Part shown: in pieces, positions 48,654 through 56,171 of the stretch
How the letters are laid out: the number at the start of each line of letters is the position of its first letter
Position numbering within the stretch: the stretch's first letter is position 1
Assembly: GCA_033856025.1 (NCBI GenBank)
Contig: JAWVFQ010000029.1
Location: 1-64,000 of the forward strand
Length of the DNA: 64,000 nucleotides
DNA from: AC-38 sp033856025
Lineage (GTDB): Bacteria > Actinomycetota > Thermoleophilia > Solirubrobacterales > Solirubrobacteraceae
Direction of reading: 5' to 3'
The notes under the pieces: model-generated
What the model was told of the DNA's origin: nothing
The model's database searches: none
The model's input: only the letters and a program-made list of their open reading frames with translations
Made by a program: the position numbers and the translations under genes

Positions 48654-49550
48654 CTAGGCGGCTTCGCGCAGCGCGGCGAGCTCGTCGCGCTGGCGCAGGG
48701 CGTCCAGGGCGCGGCGCTCCAGCCGCTCCACCTGGTCGCGTGAGACGCCGAGACGGCGGCTCGTCTGAGCCGGCGTCTGGGGCGGCTCCTCCGTCATCCC
48801 GTAGCGCAGCGCGATCACGTTGCGCTCGGGCTCGGGCAGGGCGTGCAGGGCGCTGGCGACGGTGCGCCGGCGCTCGCCCTCCTCCGCCTGGTCCTCGAGG
48901 CTGTCCTCCTCCACCGGGATCAGCGCGCCCAGGGACGTGTCCCCGTCCTCGCCGACCGGCGTGTCGAGGCTGACCGTGTCGCGATCGATGTCGCGCAGGT
49001 CCTCGATCTGCTCGAGGGTGAACTTCGTCTTGGCCACCAGCTCCTCGTCGGTGGGGTCGCGCCCCAGCTCCGCGGCGAGCTCACGCTCGGCCCGGCGCAG
49101 GTTGCGCACCCGCTGGCCCACATGGACCGGCAGCCGGACGGTCCGTCCGGAGTTGCCGGCGCCGCGCTGCATGGCCTGACGGATCCACAGCGTGGCGTAG
49201 GTCGAGAAGCGGTAGCCCCGGCGCCAGTCGAACTTCTCCGAGGCGCGGATCAGCCCGAACATGCCCTCCTGGACGAGGTCGGTCATCGATAGACCCGAGC
49301 CCAGGTAGCGGCGAGCCTGCGACACGACGAGTCGCAGGTTGGAGTTGATCATGCGCTCCTTGGCGGCGAGGTCGCCGCGCTCGATGCGCTTGGCCAGCTC
49401 GATCTCCTGATGGGGCGTCAGCAGCGGGTAGCGCCGCGAGGCCGCGAGCAGGTGCTCGAGCGAATCGGGAGTCATGTCGACGACCTCCGGCTCCTCCACG
49501 GCATCCGGCCGGTCGAGAGCGACCCGGGGGTCGATGAGCGAGTCGTGCAT
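48654..49550 (-). CDS. group 2 sigma-70 family RNA polymerase sigma factor
   Basis: A 298-residue sigma factor. Region 1.2-like PDSLEHLLAASRRYPLLTPHQEIELAKRIE is followed by region 2 (LVVSQARRYLGSGLSMTDLVQEGMFGLIRA, then FDWRRGYRFSTYATLWIRQAM), region 3 and region 4 with helix-turn-helix TPAQTSRRLGVSRDQVERLERRALDALR. No long region 1.1 is present, so it is a group 2 (HrdD/SigB-like) factor rather than the primary one. It would direct a subset of promoters, perhaps stationary or stress genes. A TATAAT -10 and upstream inverted repeat precede it, and the ribosome site AAGGGA lies before ATG 49550. Confidence 0.9.
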   Translation of the reverse strand: MHDSLIDPRVALDRPDAVEEPEVVDMTPDSLEHLLAASRRYPLLTPHQEIELAKRIERGDLAAKERMINSNLRLVVSQARRYLGSGLSMTDLVQEGMFGLIRASEKFDWRRGYRFSTYATLWIRQAMQRGAGNSGRTVRLPVHVGQRVRNLRRAERELAAELGRDPTDEELVAKTKFTLEQIEDLRDIDRDTVSLDTPVGEDGDTSLGALIPVEEDSLEDQAEEGERRRTVASALHALPEPERNVIALRYGMTEEPPQTPAQTSRRLGVSRDQVERLERRALDALRQRDELAALREAA

Positions 49551-49588
49551 CCATTCCCTTCGTCTGAAATCCTACTTCTGGGCTAGGG

Positions 49589-49615
49589 ATTATAGCGTGA
49601 TGTTGCGCGAGCAAC
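49589..49615 (-). promoter_or_regulatory. promoter of the group-2 sigma gene with operator-like repeat
   Basis: On the minus strand a perfect TATAAT (49594-49589) lies about 38 bases before the ATG. Eight bases upstream sits GTTGC-TCGC-GCAAC (49615-49602), a perfect 5-bp inverted repeat occupying the spacer and -35 zone. No good -35 is seen, suggesting activator dependence or repression at the repeat. Confidence 0.6.
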
Positions 49616-49653
49616 GAGTGTGACAAACCGCACGTACCTCGGCGGGTCGCCGG

Positions 49654-50208
49654 CTAAGCCAGCAGGCGTGCGAGCGCGAGCTCGAGCACCTCGGACCGCG
49701 TGCGATCGCCATGGCCGGCGGCGATGAAGCCGCTGCCGACGAAGAGCGAGAACGCGATCAAGCAGCGGGCCTCGACCTCGTCCTCGTCGGCGCAGAGCTC
49801 GCGGAACAGCCCGCGCATGTAGTCCATCCGCCGGTCGTCGACGCGGCGCAGTCGGCGGGCCACGGCCCTGTCGCGCCGGGCCCAGTCGCGCACGGCCAGG
49901 TCCACGCGCAGCAGCGTCCGCGCCTCGGCGGACGAAGCCAGGCCGAAGAGCCGCCGCAGCCGCTCGCGTCCGTCCCCGCCCCCGGCCTCGACGCGCTCGA
50001 TCGCCTCGTCGATCATCGCGCGCTCCCAGGCCCGGAGGATCTCGTCGAGCAGCGCGCCGCGGTCGGCGAAGTACCCGTAGAAGCCGCCCTTGGTCACGCC
50101 GAGGGCGCGGGCCAGCGGCTCGACGCGGACCGCATCGGGGCCGCCGTCCGCCAGGGCCTGGAGCCCCTGCTCGATCCATCTGCTCGGGGGGGTGCGCGCC
50201 AGTGCCAC
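49654..50208 (-). CDS. TetR-family transcriptional regulator
   Basis: A 184-residue TetR regulator. The N-terminal DNA-binding part reads WIEQGLQALADGGPDAVRVEPLARALGVTKGGFYGYFADRGALLDEIL, a canonical TetR_N helix-turn-helix. The C-terminal helical domain has MRGLFRELCADEDEVEARCLIAFSLFVGSGF. It starts at GTG 50208 and is divergent from the FAD-oxidoreductase operon. A 26-bp near-perfect palindrome between them is the probable operator, so it should repress itself and that operon. Confidence 0.9.
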   Translation of the reverse strand: MALARTPPSRWIEQGLQALADGGPDAVRVEPLARALGVTKGGFYGYFADRGALLDEILRAWERAMIDEAIERVEAGGGDGRERLRRLFGLASSAEARTLLRVDLAVRDWARRDRAVARRLRRVDDRRMDYMRGLFRELCADEDEVEARCLIAFSLFVGSGFIAAGHGDRTRSEVLELALARLLA

Positions 50209-50221
50209 TGTTGACCTGTCG

Positions 50222-50247
50222 GTATTTATACACTAGCGTATAAATAC
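50222..50247. promoter_or_regulatory. palindromic TetR operator with divergent -10 elements
   Basis: GTATTTATAC (50222-50231) and GTATAAATAC (50238-50247) are perfect inverted arms around ACTAGC; only one pair in the spacer mismatches. Both strands carry TATAAA inside the arms, so each divergent promoter's -10 is buried in the operator. It lies 14 bases before the regulator start. Confidence 0.75.
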
Positions 50248-50307
50248 GGCACCGTATAGACAGCCCTCCCGCCTCGTGCGCTCCTCCACCGCCCTCTCCC
50301 GACGCCG

Positions 50308-51546
50308 ATGAACGTGGGCCGCCCGTACGACGTCGTGGTCGTCGGCGCCAGCGTGGCGGGATGCGCCGCGGCGCGGCTCCTCGCGCGCGGCGGCGCCCGG
50401 GTCGCCCTGGTCGAGCGGCGTCCCGACCCCGGGGCATACAAGGTGATGTGCACGCACGCCGTCCTGCCGCCCGCCACGCGGACGATCGAGCGGCTGGGCC
50501 TGGCGCCGCTGCTCGCCGCGCGCGGGGTGCCGAGGACCGGGGCCGAGCTGTGGACGCCGTACAGCGGCTGGCTGCGGGCACCCGGGGTCCCCGACGGTTG
50601 GGGCGTGACCCGTCGCACGCTCGACCCGCTCCTGCGCGAGCTCGCCGCCGGGACGCCCGGCGTGGACCTTCTGACCGGCTGGACCGTCAGGCGGATCCTG
50701 CGCTCCGGCGGCCGGCCGGCCGGCGTGGAGGTCGAGGACCGCGGCCACCGGACCGCGGCGCTGCGCGCCCGCCTCGTCGTGGGAGCGGACGGTCGCGACT
50801 CGGCCGTCGCGCGGCTCGCCGGCGTCGCCGGTCGCATGCGCCCGCACAACCGCTTCTTCTACTTCGCCTACTGGCGCGGGGTCCGCACGCCCCGGGCCGG
50901 CGCCGGCGCCGCCATCCGGCTCTGGCTGCTGGACCCCGATGGCGCGTCGGTGTTCCCGAACGAGGACGACCTCTCGGTGCTCGTCGCCACCTACCACCGG
51001 TCGCGTCTGCGCGAGGTCAGGGCGGATGCGGAGACCGCCTACGCTCGGACGTTCGCCGGGCTGCCGGACGGGCCGGACCTGCGCGGGGCCGAGCGCGTGT
51101 CCAAGCTCCTGGGAAAGCTCGAGGTCCCGAACGTGATCCGTCCCGCGGCGCGGCCGGGACTGGCGTTCGTCGGAGACGCCGCGCTCGCCGCCGACCCGTT
51201 CTTCGGCGTGGGGCTCGCCTTCGCGTTCCAGAGCGCCGGATGGCTGGCCGACGAGGCGAGCGCGGTCCTGGACTCGGAGCGCGCCCTCGACGCCGCGCTG
51301 CGCCGCTACCGCCGCCGTTTCGCGTGGCGGCTGGGTCCGCACCACCTCCAGATCGCCGACTTCTCCACCGGCCGCCGGATCAGGCGGATCGAGCGCCTGG
51401 CGTTCCGGCGGGCCGCGCGCGACCCGGCGGTGGCACGCGCGCTCGGCGAGGTCCTGACGCGCCAGCGCTCGCCGGCGCATGTGCTCGGCCCCCGGTTCGT
51501 CTCCCGGCTCCTCGCGCCCGGGCGGCCCAGCGGGGCGCCGGCGTGA
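50308..51546 (+). CDS. FAD-dependent oxidoreductase (geranylgeranyl reductase/halogenase-like)
   Basis: A 412-residue flavoprotein of the PHBH-fold group. The FAD ADP-binding loop VVVGASVAGCAAARLLA is near 10-26, VVGADGRDSAVARLAG forms the DG motif, and FVGDAALAADPFFGVGLAFAF the GD motif. It resembles geranylgeranyl reductases and flavin halogenase relatives; which reaction is catalysed is not evident. It is the first gene of a tight operon: its TGA overlaps the DUF2834 GTG start (GTGA). It is presumably repressed by the divergent TetR. Confidence 0.85.
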   Translation: MNVGRPYDVVVVGASVAGCAAARLLARGGARVALVERRPDPGAYKVMCTHAVLPPATRTIERLGLAPLLAARGVPRTGAELWTPYSGWLRAPGVPDGWGVTRRTLDPLLRELAAGTPGVDLLTGWTVRRILRSGGRPAGVEVEDRGHRTAALRARLVVGADGRDSAVARLAGVAGRMRPHNRFFYFAYWRGVRTPRAGAGAAIRLWLLDPDGASVFPNEDDLSVLVATYHRSRLREVRADAETAYARTFAGLPDGPDLRGAERVSKLLGKLEVPNVIRPAARPGLAFVGDAALAADPFFGVGLAFAFQSAGWLADEASAVLDSERALDAALRRYRRRFAWRLGPHHLQIADFSTGRRIRRIERLAFRRAARDPAVARALGEVLTRQRSPAHVLGPRFVSRLLAPGRPSGAPA

Positions 51547-51872
51547 CGATCCGCGAGCGCATCCTGCTCGTTCTGGCCGTGGTGGGCTTCGTCGTGCCCA
51601 ACGCGATGATCGGGGTCTTCTTCGCGAGGCACGGCGTCGACCTCGCCGCCTACTTCGCGCACTGGGGGGAGTCGCTCCCCGCGGCCCAGCTGGCCGCCGA
51701 CGTCAGCCTGGCCTTCGTCGCCTTCGCCCTGTGGGCGGCCTGGGAGGGGCGGCGGATCGGGATGGGAGCGTGGTGGGTGCCGGTCCCCGCCTCGCTGCTG
51801 GTCGGCGTGTGCTTCGCCGTCCCGCTCTTCCTGCTCCTGCGCGAGCGCGCGCTGGCCCGGGAAGGCCGCTGA
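51543..51872 (+). CDS. DUF2834-like small membrane protein
   Basis: A 109-residue protein with three hydrophobic helices (about 6-24, 45-66 and 78-98). VPNAMIGVFFARHGVDLAAYFAHW and the C-terminal PLFLLLRER match the DUF2834 pattern. Its role is unknown. It overlaps the FAD oxidoreductase by 4 bases, and its stop directly abuts the next ATG, so it is the middle gene of the TetR-controlled operon. Confidence 0.7.
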   Translation: MTIRERILLVLAVVGFVVPNAMIGVFFARHGVDLAAYFAHWGESLPAAQLAADVSLAFVAFALWAAWEGRRIGMGAWWVPVPASLLVGVCFAVPLFLLLRERALAREGR

Positions 51873-52745
51873 ATGCGCGAGCTCGGCTATCGCGTCCGGC
51901 GCCGGATCGCGGAGCTCGATCCCGAGGGCGACCACGAGGAGCTGGCGCGCCTCAGCCACCAGGTCCTGCACGGCGACCCGATTCCGGTGCACGCCGCCTA
52001 TCTGGTCGGGTTCGCGCGTCAGATGGCGGTGCCGAGCATCGCCCGCGTGATGTACCGCGGCGGCGGGGGCGACATGGTGGCCGACAGCGCACGGCGCACC
52101 GACGACACCCTCACCTTCTTCGGCGAGTTCCTGCGGCGCGGACACTCGACCCCAGAGGGCCGGACCGCGATCGCACGGATGGAGCGCATACACGCGCGCT
52201 TCCCCATCACCGACGAGCAGAAGCGCTACACCCTGGCCACCGTCATCTTCGAGGGCGACCGCCTGGCCGAGCGCCTCGGCCACGATCCGTTCACGCCCGC
52301 CGAGCGGCTGGCGCACTGGCACTTCTGGCGCGGTGTGGCCGAGCAGATGCCGCTCGGCGGCCTGCCGGCGGCCCGGGAGGAGCTGTGGCGCTGGATGCTC
52401 GACTACGAGCGCGCGCACTGGGCGTACACCGAGGGCGGGCGGACCATCGTGGACACGCTGTTCGAGGACTGGGCCACGCGCTGGTTCCCCCGCCCGGCGA
52501 GGCGCGCGGCGCGCCAGGTCCTGCTGGCGCTCATGGACGACCGGCTGCGCGCCGTGCACCGGCTGGAGGACCCGAGCCGGCGCGCGCAGCGCGCTCTGCG
52601 CGTGGGGTCGCGCGCGTGGGACCGAGTCACGCCGCTGCGCCCGCTGCGCCGCGAGCGCTCGTGGGCGGAGCACTTCGGCCGTGGCCACGGACGCCCGCCC
52701 GACCTCGAGCGGGTGGGCCACGAGTCGCCCGGGGCGCCGGCCTAG
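51873..52745 (+). CDS. MpaB/DUF2236-family oxygenase-like protein
   Basis: A 290-residue helical protein of the MpaB/latex-clearing-protein (DUF2236) family. The landmark is RMERIHARFPITDEQKRYTLATVIFEGDRLAERLG, in which the His of RIH is the predicted heme ligand in family members such as rubber oxygenase. No signal peptide or membrane segment is seen. It shares an operon with a FAD oxidoreductase and a DUF2834 protein, pointing to oxidation of a hydrophobic substrate. Its stop shares CTAG with the convergent PadR gene. Confidence 0.78.
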   Translation: MRELGYRVRRRIAELDPEGDHEELARLSHQVLHGDPIPVHAAYLVGFARQMAVPSIARVMYRGGGGDMVADSARRTDDTLTFFGEFLRRGHSTPEGRTAIARMERIHARFPITDEQKRYTLATVIFEGDRLAERLGHDPFTPAERLAHWHFWRGVAEQMPLGGLPAAREELWRWMLDYERAHWAYTEGGRTIVDTLFEDWATRWFPRPARRAARQVLLALMDDRLRAVHRLEDPSRRAQRALRVGSRAWDRVTPLRPLRRERSWAEHFGRGHGRPPDLERVGHESPGAPA

Positions 52746-53257
52746 CCCGCCGGCGCCTGCTCGCGCCAGAAGCGCACCCACTCGCGCTCGTGGCCGATGC
52801 CGGCCCGCAGCGACAGGCGCACGCCGTCCGGCGTCTCGGGGGGCAGACCGGCGGCCAGCGCCTCGTACTCGGCCAGGCGGGCCTCGTGGGCGGCGGCCTG
52901 CTGGGCGGCCAGCGGCCCGGGGTCGGCGCCCAGGAACAGCTGGAGCAGGCCGGCGTCGCGCAGCTCGGTGAACTCGGTCGTCGGCGTGGAGAGCCACTCG
53001 CGCAGCGCGGCGCGCCCGGCGGCCGTGATGCGGAAGCGCCGGCGGCGGCGCCCGTCGGCCTCGCGCTCCTCCTCCAGCAAGCCGCGGCGGGCCAGCCGCT
53101 CGGGCTCGCGGTAGACCTGGTCGTGGCGCAGCGTCCACAGCCCGGAGACCGACGCCGCCATCTGCTTGAGCTCGTACGGGGTCGTCTCGCCCGCCTGCTC
53201 GATCAGGCCGAGGACCAGGTAGGCGACGGGGGGGAGGGGGCCGGGCTCGTCGGGCAT
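52742..53257 (-). CDS. PadR-family transcriptional regulator
   Basis: A 171-residue PadR regulator. The winged helix occupies the first about 90 residues: AYLVLGLIEQAGETTPYELKQMAASVSGLWTLRHDQVYREPERLARRGLL and the RRRRRFRITAAGRAALREWL wing. A Vir-type C-terminal helical domain follows (QQAAAHEARLAEYEALAAGLP). ATG 53257 begins the family homology. It is divergent from the DUF2306-like gene; a 15-bp imperfect palindrome over that gene's -10 is a candidate site. Confidence 0.88.
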   Translation of the reverse strand: MPDEPGPLPPVAYLVLGLIEQAGETTPYELKQMAASVSGLWTLRHDQVYREPERLARRGLLEEEREADGRRRRRFRITAAGRAALREWLSTPTTEFTELRDAGLLQLFLGADPGPLAAQQAAAHEARLAEYEALAAGLPPETPDGVRLSLRAGIGHEREWVRFWREQAPAG

Positions 53258-53291
53258 GGGCAACAAGGGTATCCAACCGTCGCACGACGAC

Positions 53292-53308
53292 AGTGGCATT
53301 GCTACTAT
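53292..53308 (+). promoter_or_regulatory. -10 element with overlapping palindrome, probable PadR target
   Basis: AGTGGCATTGCTACT (53292-53306) is palindromic except for one pair, and overlaps TACTAT (53303-53308), a -10 candidate ending 10 bases before GTG 53319. The layout suggests PadR repression of the membrane protein gene. Confidence 0.4.
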
Positions 53309-53318
53309 CGCGACGACC

Positions 53319-53786
53319 GTGGACCTTCGAGATCCCATCCTCGCGCTCCACATCGCCGCCGGCGGCACGGGTCTGCTCCTCGGGCCCGTCGCCTTCGCCG
53401 CGGCCAAGCGCCGCGGGCCGCACACGCGGCTGGGGGAGGCCTACCACTGGGTGATGCTGGCCGTGTGCGTGTCGGCGGCCGGGCTGGCCGTGCTGGCCTG
53501 GGACCGCATCTGGTGGTTCCTGCCGATCGCCGCGTTCAGCTACGCCAACGCGCTCGCCGGCTACGTCGCTGTGAAGCGCCGCCGCCCCGGATGGCTGCGC
53601 CGCCACGTCCGGGGAATGGGCGGGTCCTACATCGCGCTCGTGACCGCGCTGCTCGTCGTCAACACCCAGGCCAAGGTGCCGGCGATGTGGATCCTCCCGA
53701 CGGTCGTCGGCTCGCCGCTCATCGTCTGGCTGCTCAACGAGGTCGACCGCGGGCGGCGCCCCAAGCGCGTGGCCCGGGCCTCCTAG
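53319..53786 (+). CDS. DUF2306-like membrane protein
   Basis: A 155-residue membrane protein with four or five hydrophobic helices. HTRLGEAYHWVM and the later RHVRGMGGSYIALVT resemble the paired His motifs of DUF2306-type membrane proteins, possibly heme or metal ligands. GTG 53319 is preferred over an upstream ATG at 53256 because family-like sequence and hydrophobicity begin here and a TACTAT element precedes it. Likely regulated by the divergent PadR. The 140 bases after its stop hold no convincing gene. Confidence 0.65.
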   Translation: MDLRDPILALHIAAGGTGLLLGPVAFAAAKRRGPHTRLGEAYHWVMLAVCVSAAGLAVLAWDRIWWFLPIAAFSYANALAGYVAVKRRRPGWLRRHVRGMGGSYIALVTALLVVNTQAKVPAMWILPTVVGSPLIVWLLNEVDRGRRPKRVARAS

Positions 53787-53926
53787 CGCCGGGCGCCGCG
53801 GGGCGATACATCCTCGCCGCATGGAGGCGGGGGCCCCAGGCGACTGGGGAGTGGCGCGGGACCGGAGCCGTTGCGGCGGTCCTCATCCTGGCCGGCACGG
53901 TCGGTGCGGCCGCACGAGACGCCGGG

Positions 53927-54160
53927 CTAGCCGGCGGCCAGCAGGGCGGCGAGGCTCGCGTGGTCGTCCGCGCAGGCCGGGCAGCCCTCCAGATGCGCCC
54001 GCATCCCGGGGACGGCGGCGTCGGCGTCGCGGCCCGCGAGCTCGTGCTCGACGTGGACGTCGAGCCGCTCGAAGCACTCCTCGCAGGTCAGCTCCGGGCC
54101 CGCGGGCCCGAGGACCAGATCGAGCCGGCCGGGCGGCCGGGGGGTGGCGCCGTCGCTCAT
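53927..54160 (-). CDS. zinc-finger anti-sigma-like protein
   Basis: A 77-residue protein with CEECFERLDVHVEHELAG and a later HLEGCPACADDH, the Cys/His arrangement of ZAS/zf-HC2 anti-sigma domains that bind ECF sigma factors. There is no membrane helix, so it would be a soluble, possibly redox-sensing regulator. Its ATG overlaps the stop of the ECF sigma gene (ATGA), the usual arrangement of a sigma/anti-sigma pair. Confidence 0.75.
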   Translation of the reverse strand: MSDGATPRPPGRLDLVLGPAGPELTCEECFERLDVHVEHELAGRDADAAVPGMRAHLEGCPACADDHASLAALLAAG

Positions 54161-54843
54161 GCGCTCGCTCCCTCCCGGGCTTCGCCCACGTCGTGGCCGC
54201 CGGCGGCGAGGGCGGCTCGCAGCTTGCGCCGCGCGTCGTGCAGCGTCTTGTAGAGCGCTCCGCGCGTCGTGCCGAGTCGCTCCGCGAGGACGTCGATCGG
54301 CACGTCGTTCAGCGTTATCGCGACCAGGACCGACCGCTGGTGAGCGGTCAGCGCGTCCTCGATCGCCCGGCGGATCGCGCTCAGCAGCTCCGCGGCGTGC
54401 GCGTCGTCGTGCGGCGAGGCGCGCCGGTCGGAGATGCGTTCCCACGCCGCGTCCTCGAGCGGGACCTCGCGGTCGCGCCAGCTGCGCCGGCGGACCTTCA
54501 CCGCGGCCTCCAGCAGGGCGAACTTGTACGCCCAGGTGGTGAAGCGGCTGTCGCCGCGGTAGGAGTCCAGCTTGCGCAGGACCGCCAGCAGCGCGTCGTC
54601 CGCCGCCTGCATCGCCAGGTCGTCAAGCTCGCGCCCGGCGCGCTCGCCGAGCGCGCCCGCCCGGCGGGACACCTCGAAGCGGGCGGCACGCAGGAGCAGG
54701 GCATGCAGGCGCGCCATCGCCGCGTCGCGCTCGGGAGCGCCGGCCGCGAGCGACCGGCGCCACGCCGCGGACTCGTCGTCCAGGTCGGTCGCGGTCGCGG
54801 GGACCGGACCACCGCCCGTCGTCGAGGTCAGCCCCGCCGTCAC
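54157..54843 (-). CDS. ECF-type RNA polymerase sigma factor
   Basis: A 228-residue ECF sigma factor. The region-2 core is ELDDLAMQAADDALLAVLRKLDSYRGDSRFTTWAYKFALLEA. The region-4 helix-turn-helix is LTAHQRSVLVAITLNDVPIDVLAERLGTTRGALYKTLHDARRKLR. Starts at GTG 54843, overlapping the upstream 80-residue gene's stop as GTGA. Followed by its zinc-finger anti-sigma. Target promoters are unknown; the palindrome before the operon may mark autoregulation. Confidence 0.9.
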   Translation of the reverse strand: MTAGLTSTTGGGPVPATATDLDDESAAWRRSLAAGAPERDAAMARLHALLLRAARFEVSRRAGALGERAGRELDDLAMQAADDALLAVLRKLDSYRGDSRFTTWAYKFALLEAAVKVRRRSWRDREVPLEDAAWERISDRRASPHDDAHAAELLSAIRRAIEDALTAHQRSVLVAITLNDVPIDVLAERLGTTRGALYKTLHDARRKLRAALAAGGHDVGEAREGASA

Positions 54844-55082
54844 GGCGCCACATCCAGGGGTGCGGCGATGCGCACAGCGAGGTCAGGGGGGCAGCCGCGG
54901 TCGAGCAGGTCGAGGATCGCGTGCAGGTCGGCGTCGCGGTCGCGCGCCAGCTCGTGGGCGACGGCCGGTGCGAAACCGGCGCGGCGCAGGCGCTCGCGCC
55001 GCCACTCGACCACCGCTCGCGACGGCTCGGCCGGTGAGGTGGCGGTCGGGGGAGTCCTCATGTCTGCATTGGCGACGGCCAC
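54840..55082 (-). CDS. small conserved protein preceding the ECF sigma gene
   Basis: An 80-residue soluble protein with WRRERLRRAGFAPAVAHELARDRDADLHAILDLLDRGCPPDLAVRIAAPL. This resembles short actinobacterial proteins with a 'GYS..A..LA....DLH.A..L...GC.P..A..I' pattern; the function is not known to me. The GTG 55082 start is chosen because AAGGA lies 8 bases upstream; ATG 55061 has no such site. GTGA coupling to the ECF sigma gene suggests a co-regulator. Confidence 0.65.
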   Translation of the reverse strand: MAVANADMRTPPTATSPAEPSRAVVEWRRERLRRAGFAPAVAHELARDRDADLHAILDLLDRGCPPDLAVRIAAPLDVAP

Positions 55083-55091
55083 GGGACATTC

Positions 55092-55101
55092 CTTACGTAA
55101 G
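55092..55101. promoter_or_regulatory. CTTACGTAAG palindrome upstream of the ECF operon
   Basis: A perfect 10-bp palindrome lies 9 bases before the GTG at 55082, overlapping its ribosome-binding site, between the ECF operon and the divergent DoxX-like gene. It is AT-richer than its surroundings and may be an operator for either gene. Confidence 0.4.
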
Positions 55102-55155
55102 AACCTCGGCGGTCACGACGCCAACGCGCCGACCCCGGAAGACAGGAGCACGATC

Positions 55156-55605
55156 ATGGCATCCACCGCAACGGCCCCGGCCGCCGTGTCCGCCCGCGTA
55201 GGGCGCACCGCCGATTGGCACGACCCGCGCTACCAGGCGTTCGCGCTCATGCGCCTCGCGTTCACCGTCGCGCCGATCGCGTTCGGCCTGGACAAGTTCT
55301 TCAACGTCCTGGTCCACTGGCCGAACTACCTCGCACCGTGGATCGACGACATAGCGCCCGGCAGCGCCCAGCAGTTCATGTACTTCGTCGGCGTGACGGA
55401 GATCGTCGCCGGCGTCCTGGTCGCGCTGAAGCCGCGGTACGGCGCCTACGTGGTGGCGGGCTGGCTGGCCGGGATCATCGTGAACCTGCTCACGCACTCC
55501 GGCTACTACGACATCGCGCTGCGCGACTTCGGCCTGATGCTCGGCGCCCTGAGCCTGGGCCGGCTGGCGGCCGCGTACGACCCGCCGCTGCGCCTGCGCG
55601 GCTAG
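55156..55605 (+). CDS. DoxX-like membrane protein
   Basis: A 149-residue membrane protein with four hydrophobic helices in the DoxX pattern: FALMRLAFTVAPIAFGLDKFFN, FVGVTEIVAGVLVAL, YVVAGWLAGIIVNLL and FGLMLGALSLGRLAAAY. AGGAG lies 7 bases before ATG 55156. DoxX-type proteins are often tied to thiol or oxidative stress. That fits the neighbouring ECF/zinc-finger pair but is not proof. Its TAG shares CTAG with the convergent VIT gene. Confidence 0.72.
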   Translation: MASTATAPAAVSARVGRTADWHDPRYQAFALMRLAFTVAPIAFGLDKFFNVLVHWPNYLAPWIDDIAPGSAQQFMYFVGVTEIVAGVLVALKPRYGAYVVAGWLAGIIVNLLTHSGYYDIALRDFGLMLGALSLGRLAAAYDPPLRLRG

Positions 55606-56111
55606 GACGCGGCGACGCCCAGCGCGGCGCTCATCGCCGAGATGATGGCGCCGCCGACCGTCACGGAGACGAACGAGCGGGCGAAGCTCGTCTGGAAGAA
55701 CGCGTAGCGCAGCCAGGCGAGCACGAGCAGCTCGATCGCGACCACCCCCACGGCGACGGCGATCGCCACGTGGTAGCTGTCGATCAGGAAGGGGAGGGTG
55801 TGGAACACGCCGCCGACGAAGGTGCCCAGCCCGGTGATCGCGCCCCGCAGCACGGGCTGGCCGCGGCCGGTGAGGTCGCCCGTGTCCGACAGGCCCTCCG
55901 AGAAGGCCATGCTCACTCCCGCTCCCAGCGCCGTGGCCATTCCGGTGTAGAAGGCGGTGAGCGGGCGGTGGGTGGCCAGGACCACCGCGAAGATCGGCGC
56001 GAGCGTGGAGAGCGAGCCGTCCATCAGCCCGCTCAGCGCGGGCTGGACGCGCTGGAGGAGGAAGGTCTGGCTGTGTACGTCGATGTCGGTGTGAAAGCGC
56101 AGGTGTCTCAT
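55602..56111 (-). CDS. VIT/CCC1-like metal transporter family protein
   Basis: A 169-residue membrane protein resembling the VIT1/CCC1 iron/manganese transporter family. QPALSGLMDGSLSTLAPIFAVVLA is the first helix with the family's Asp-Gly, and ALGAGVSMAFSEGLSD carries the Glu used in metal passage. It is shorter than many VIT proteins and lacks the cytoplasmic Glu-rich metal-binding domain. A GACAAT element ends 6 bases before the ATG, suggesting leaderless transcription. Confidence 0.75.
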   Translation of the reverse strand: MRHLRFHTDIDVHSQTFLLQRVQPALSGLMDGSLSTLAPIFAVVLATHRPLTAFYTGMATALGAGVSMAFSEGLSDTGDLTGRGQPVLRGAITGLGTFVGGVFHTLPFLIDSYHVAIAVAVGVVAIELLVLAWLRYAFFQTSFARSFVSVTVGGAIISAMSAALGVAAS

Positions 56112-56171
56112 CGCGCCATTGTCACAAGCACCTGGTCAGCCGGATGTGGCCCGGGGCGTCAACATGCGCCC

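Noticed and set aside
53787..53926. Possible short gene after the DUF2306-like protein
   Set aside because: One frame gives a short hydrophobic stretch (GAVAAVLILAGTVGAAA) but has no suitable start or stop, so it was left unannotated.
53821..55605. A 594-codon open frame beginning at ATG 53821
   Set aside because: Its first 445 codons run antisense to the zinc-finger, ECF sigma and small upstream genes and have no known pattern. Only the part from ATG 55156 (DoxX-like) is supported by a ribosome site and helices.
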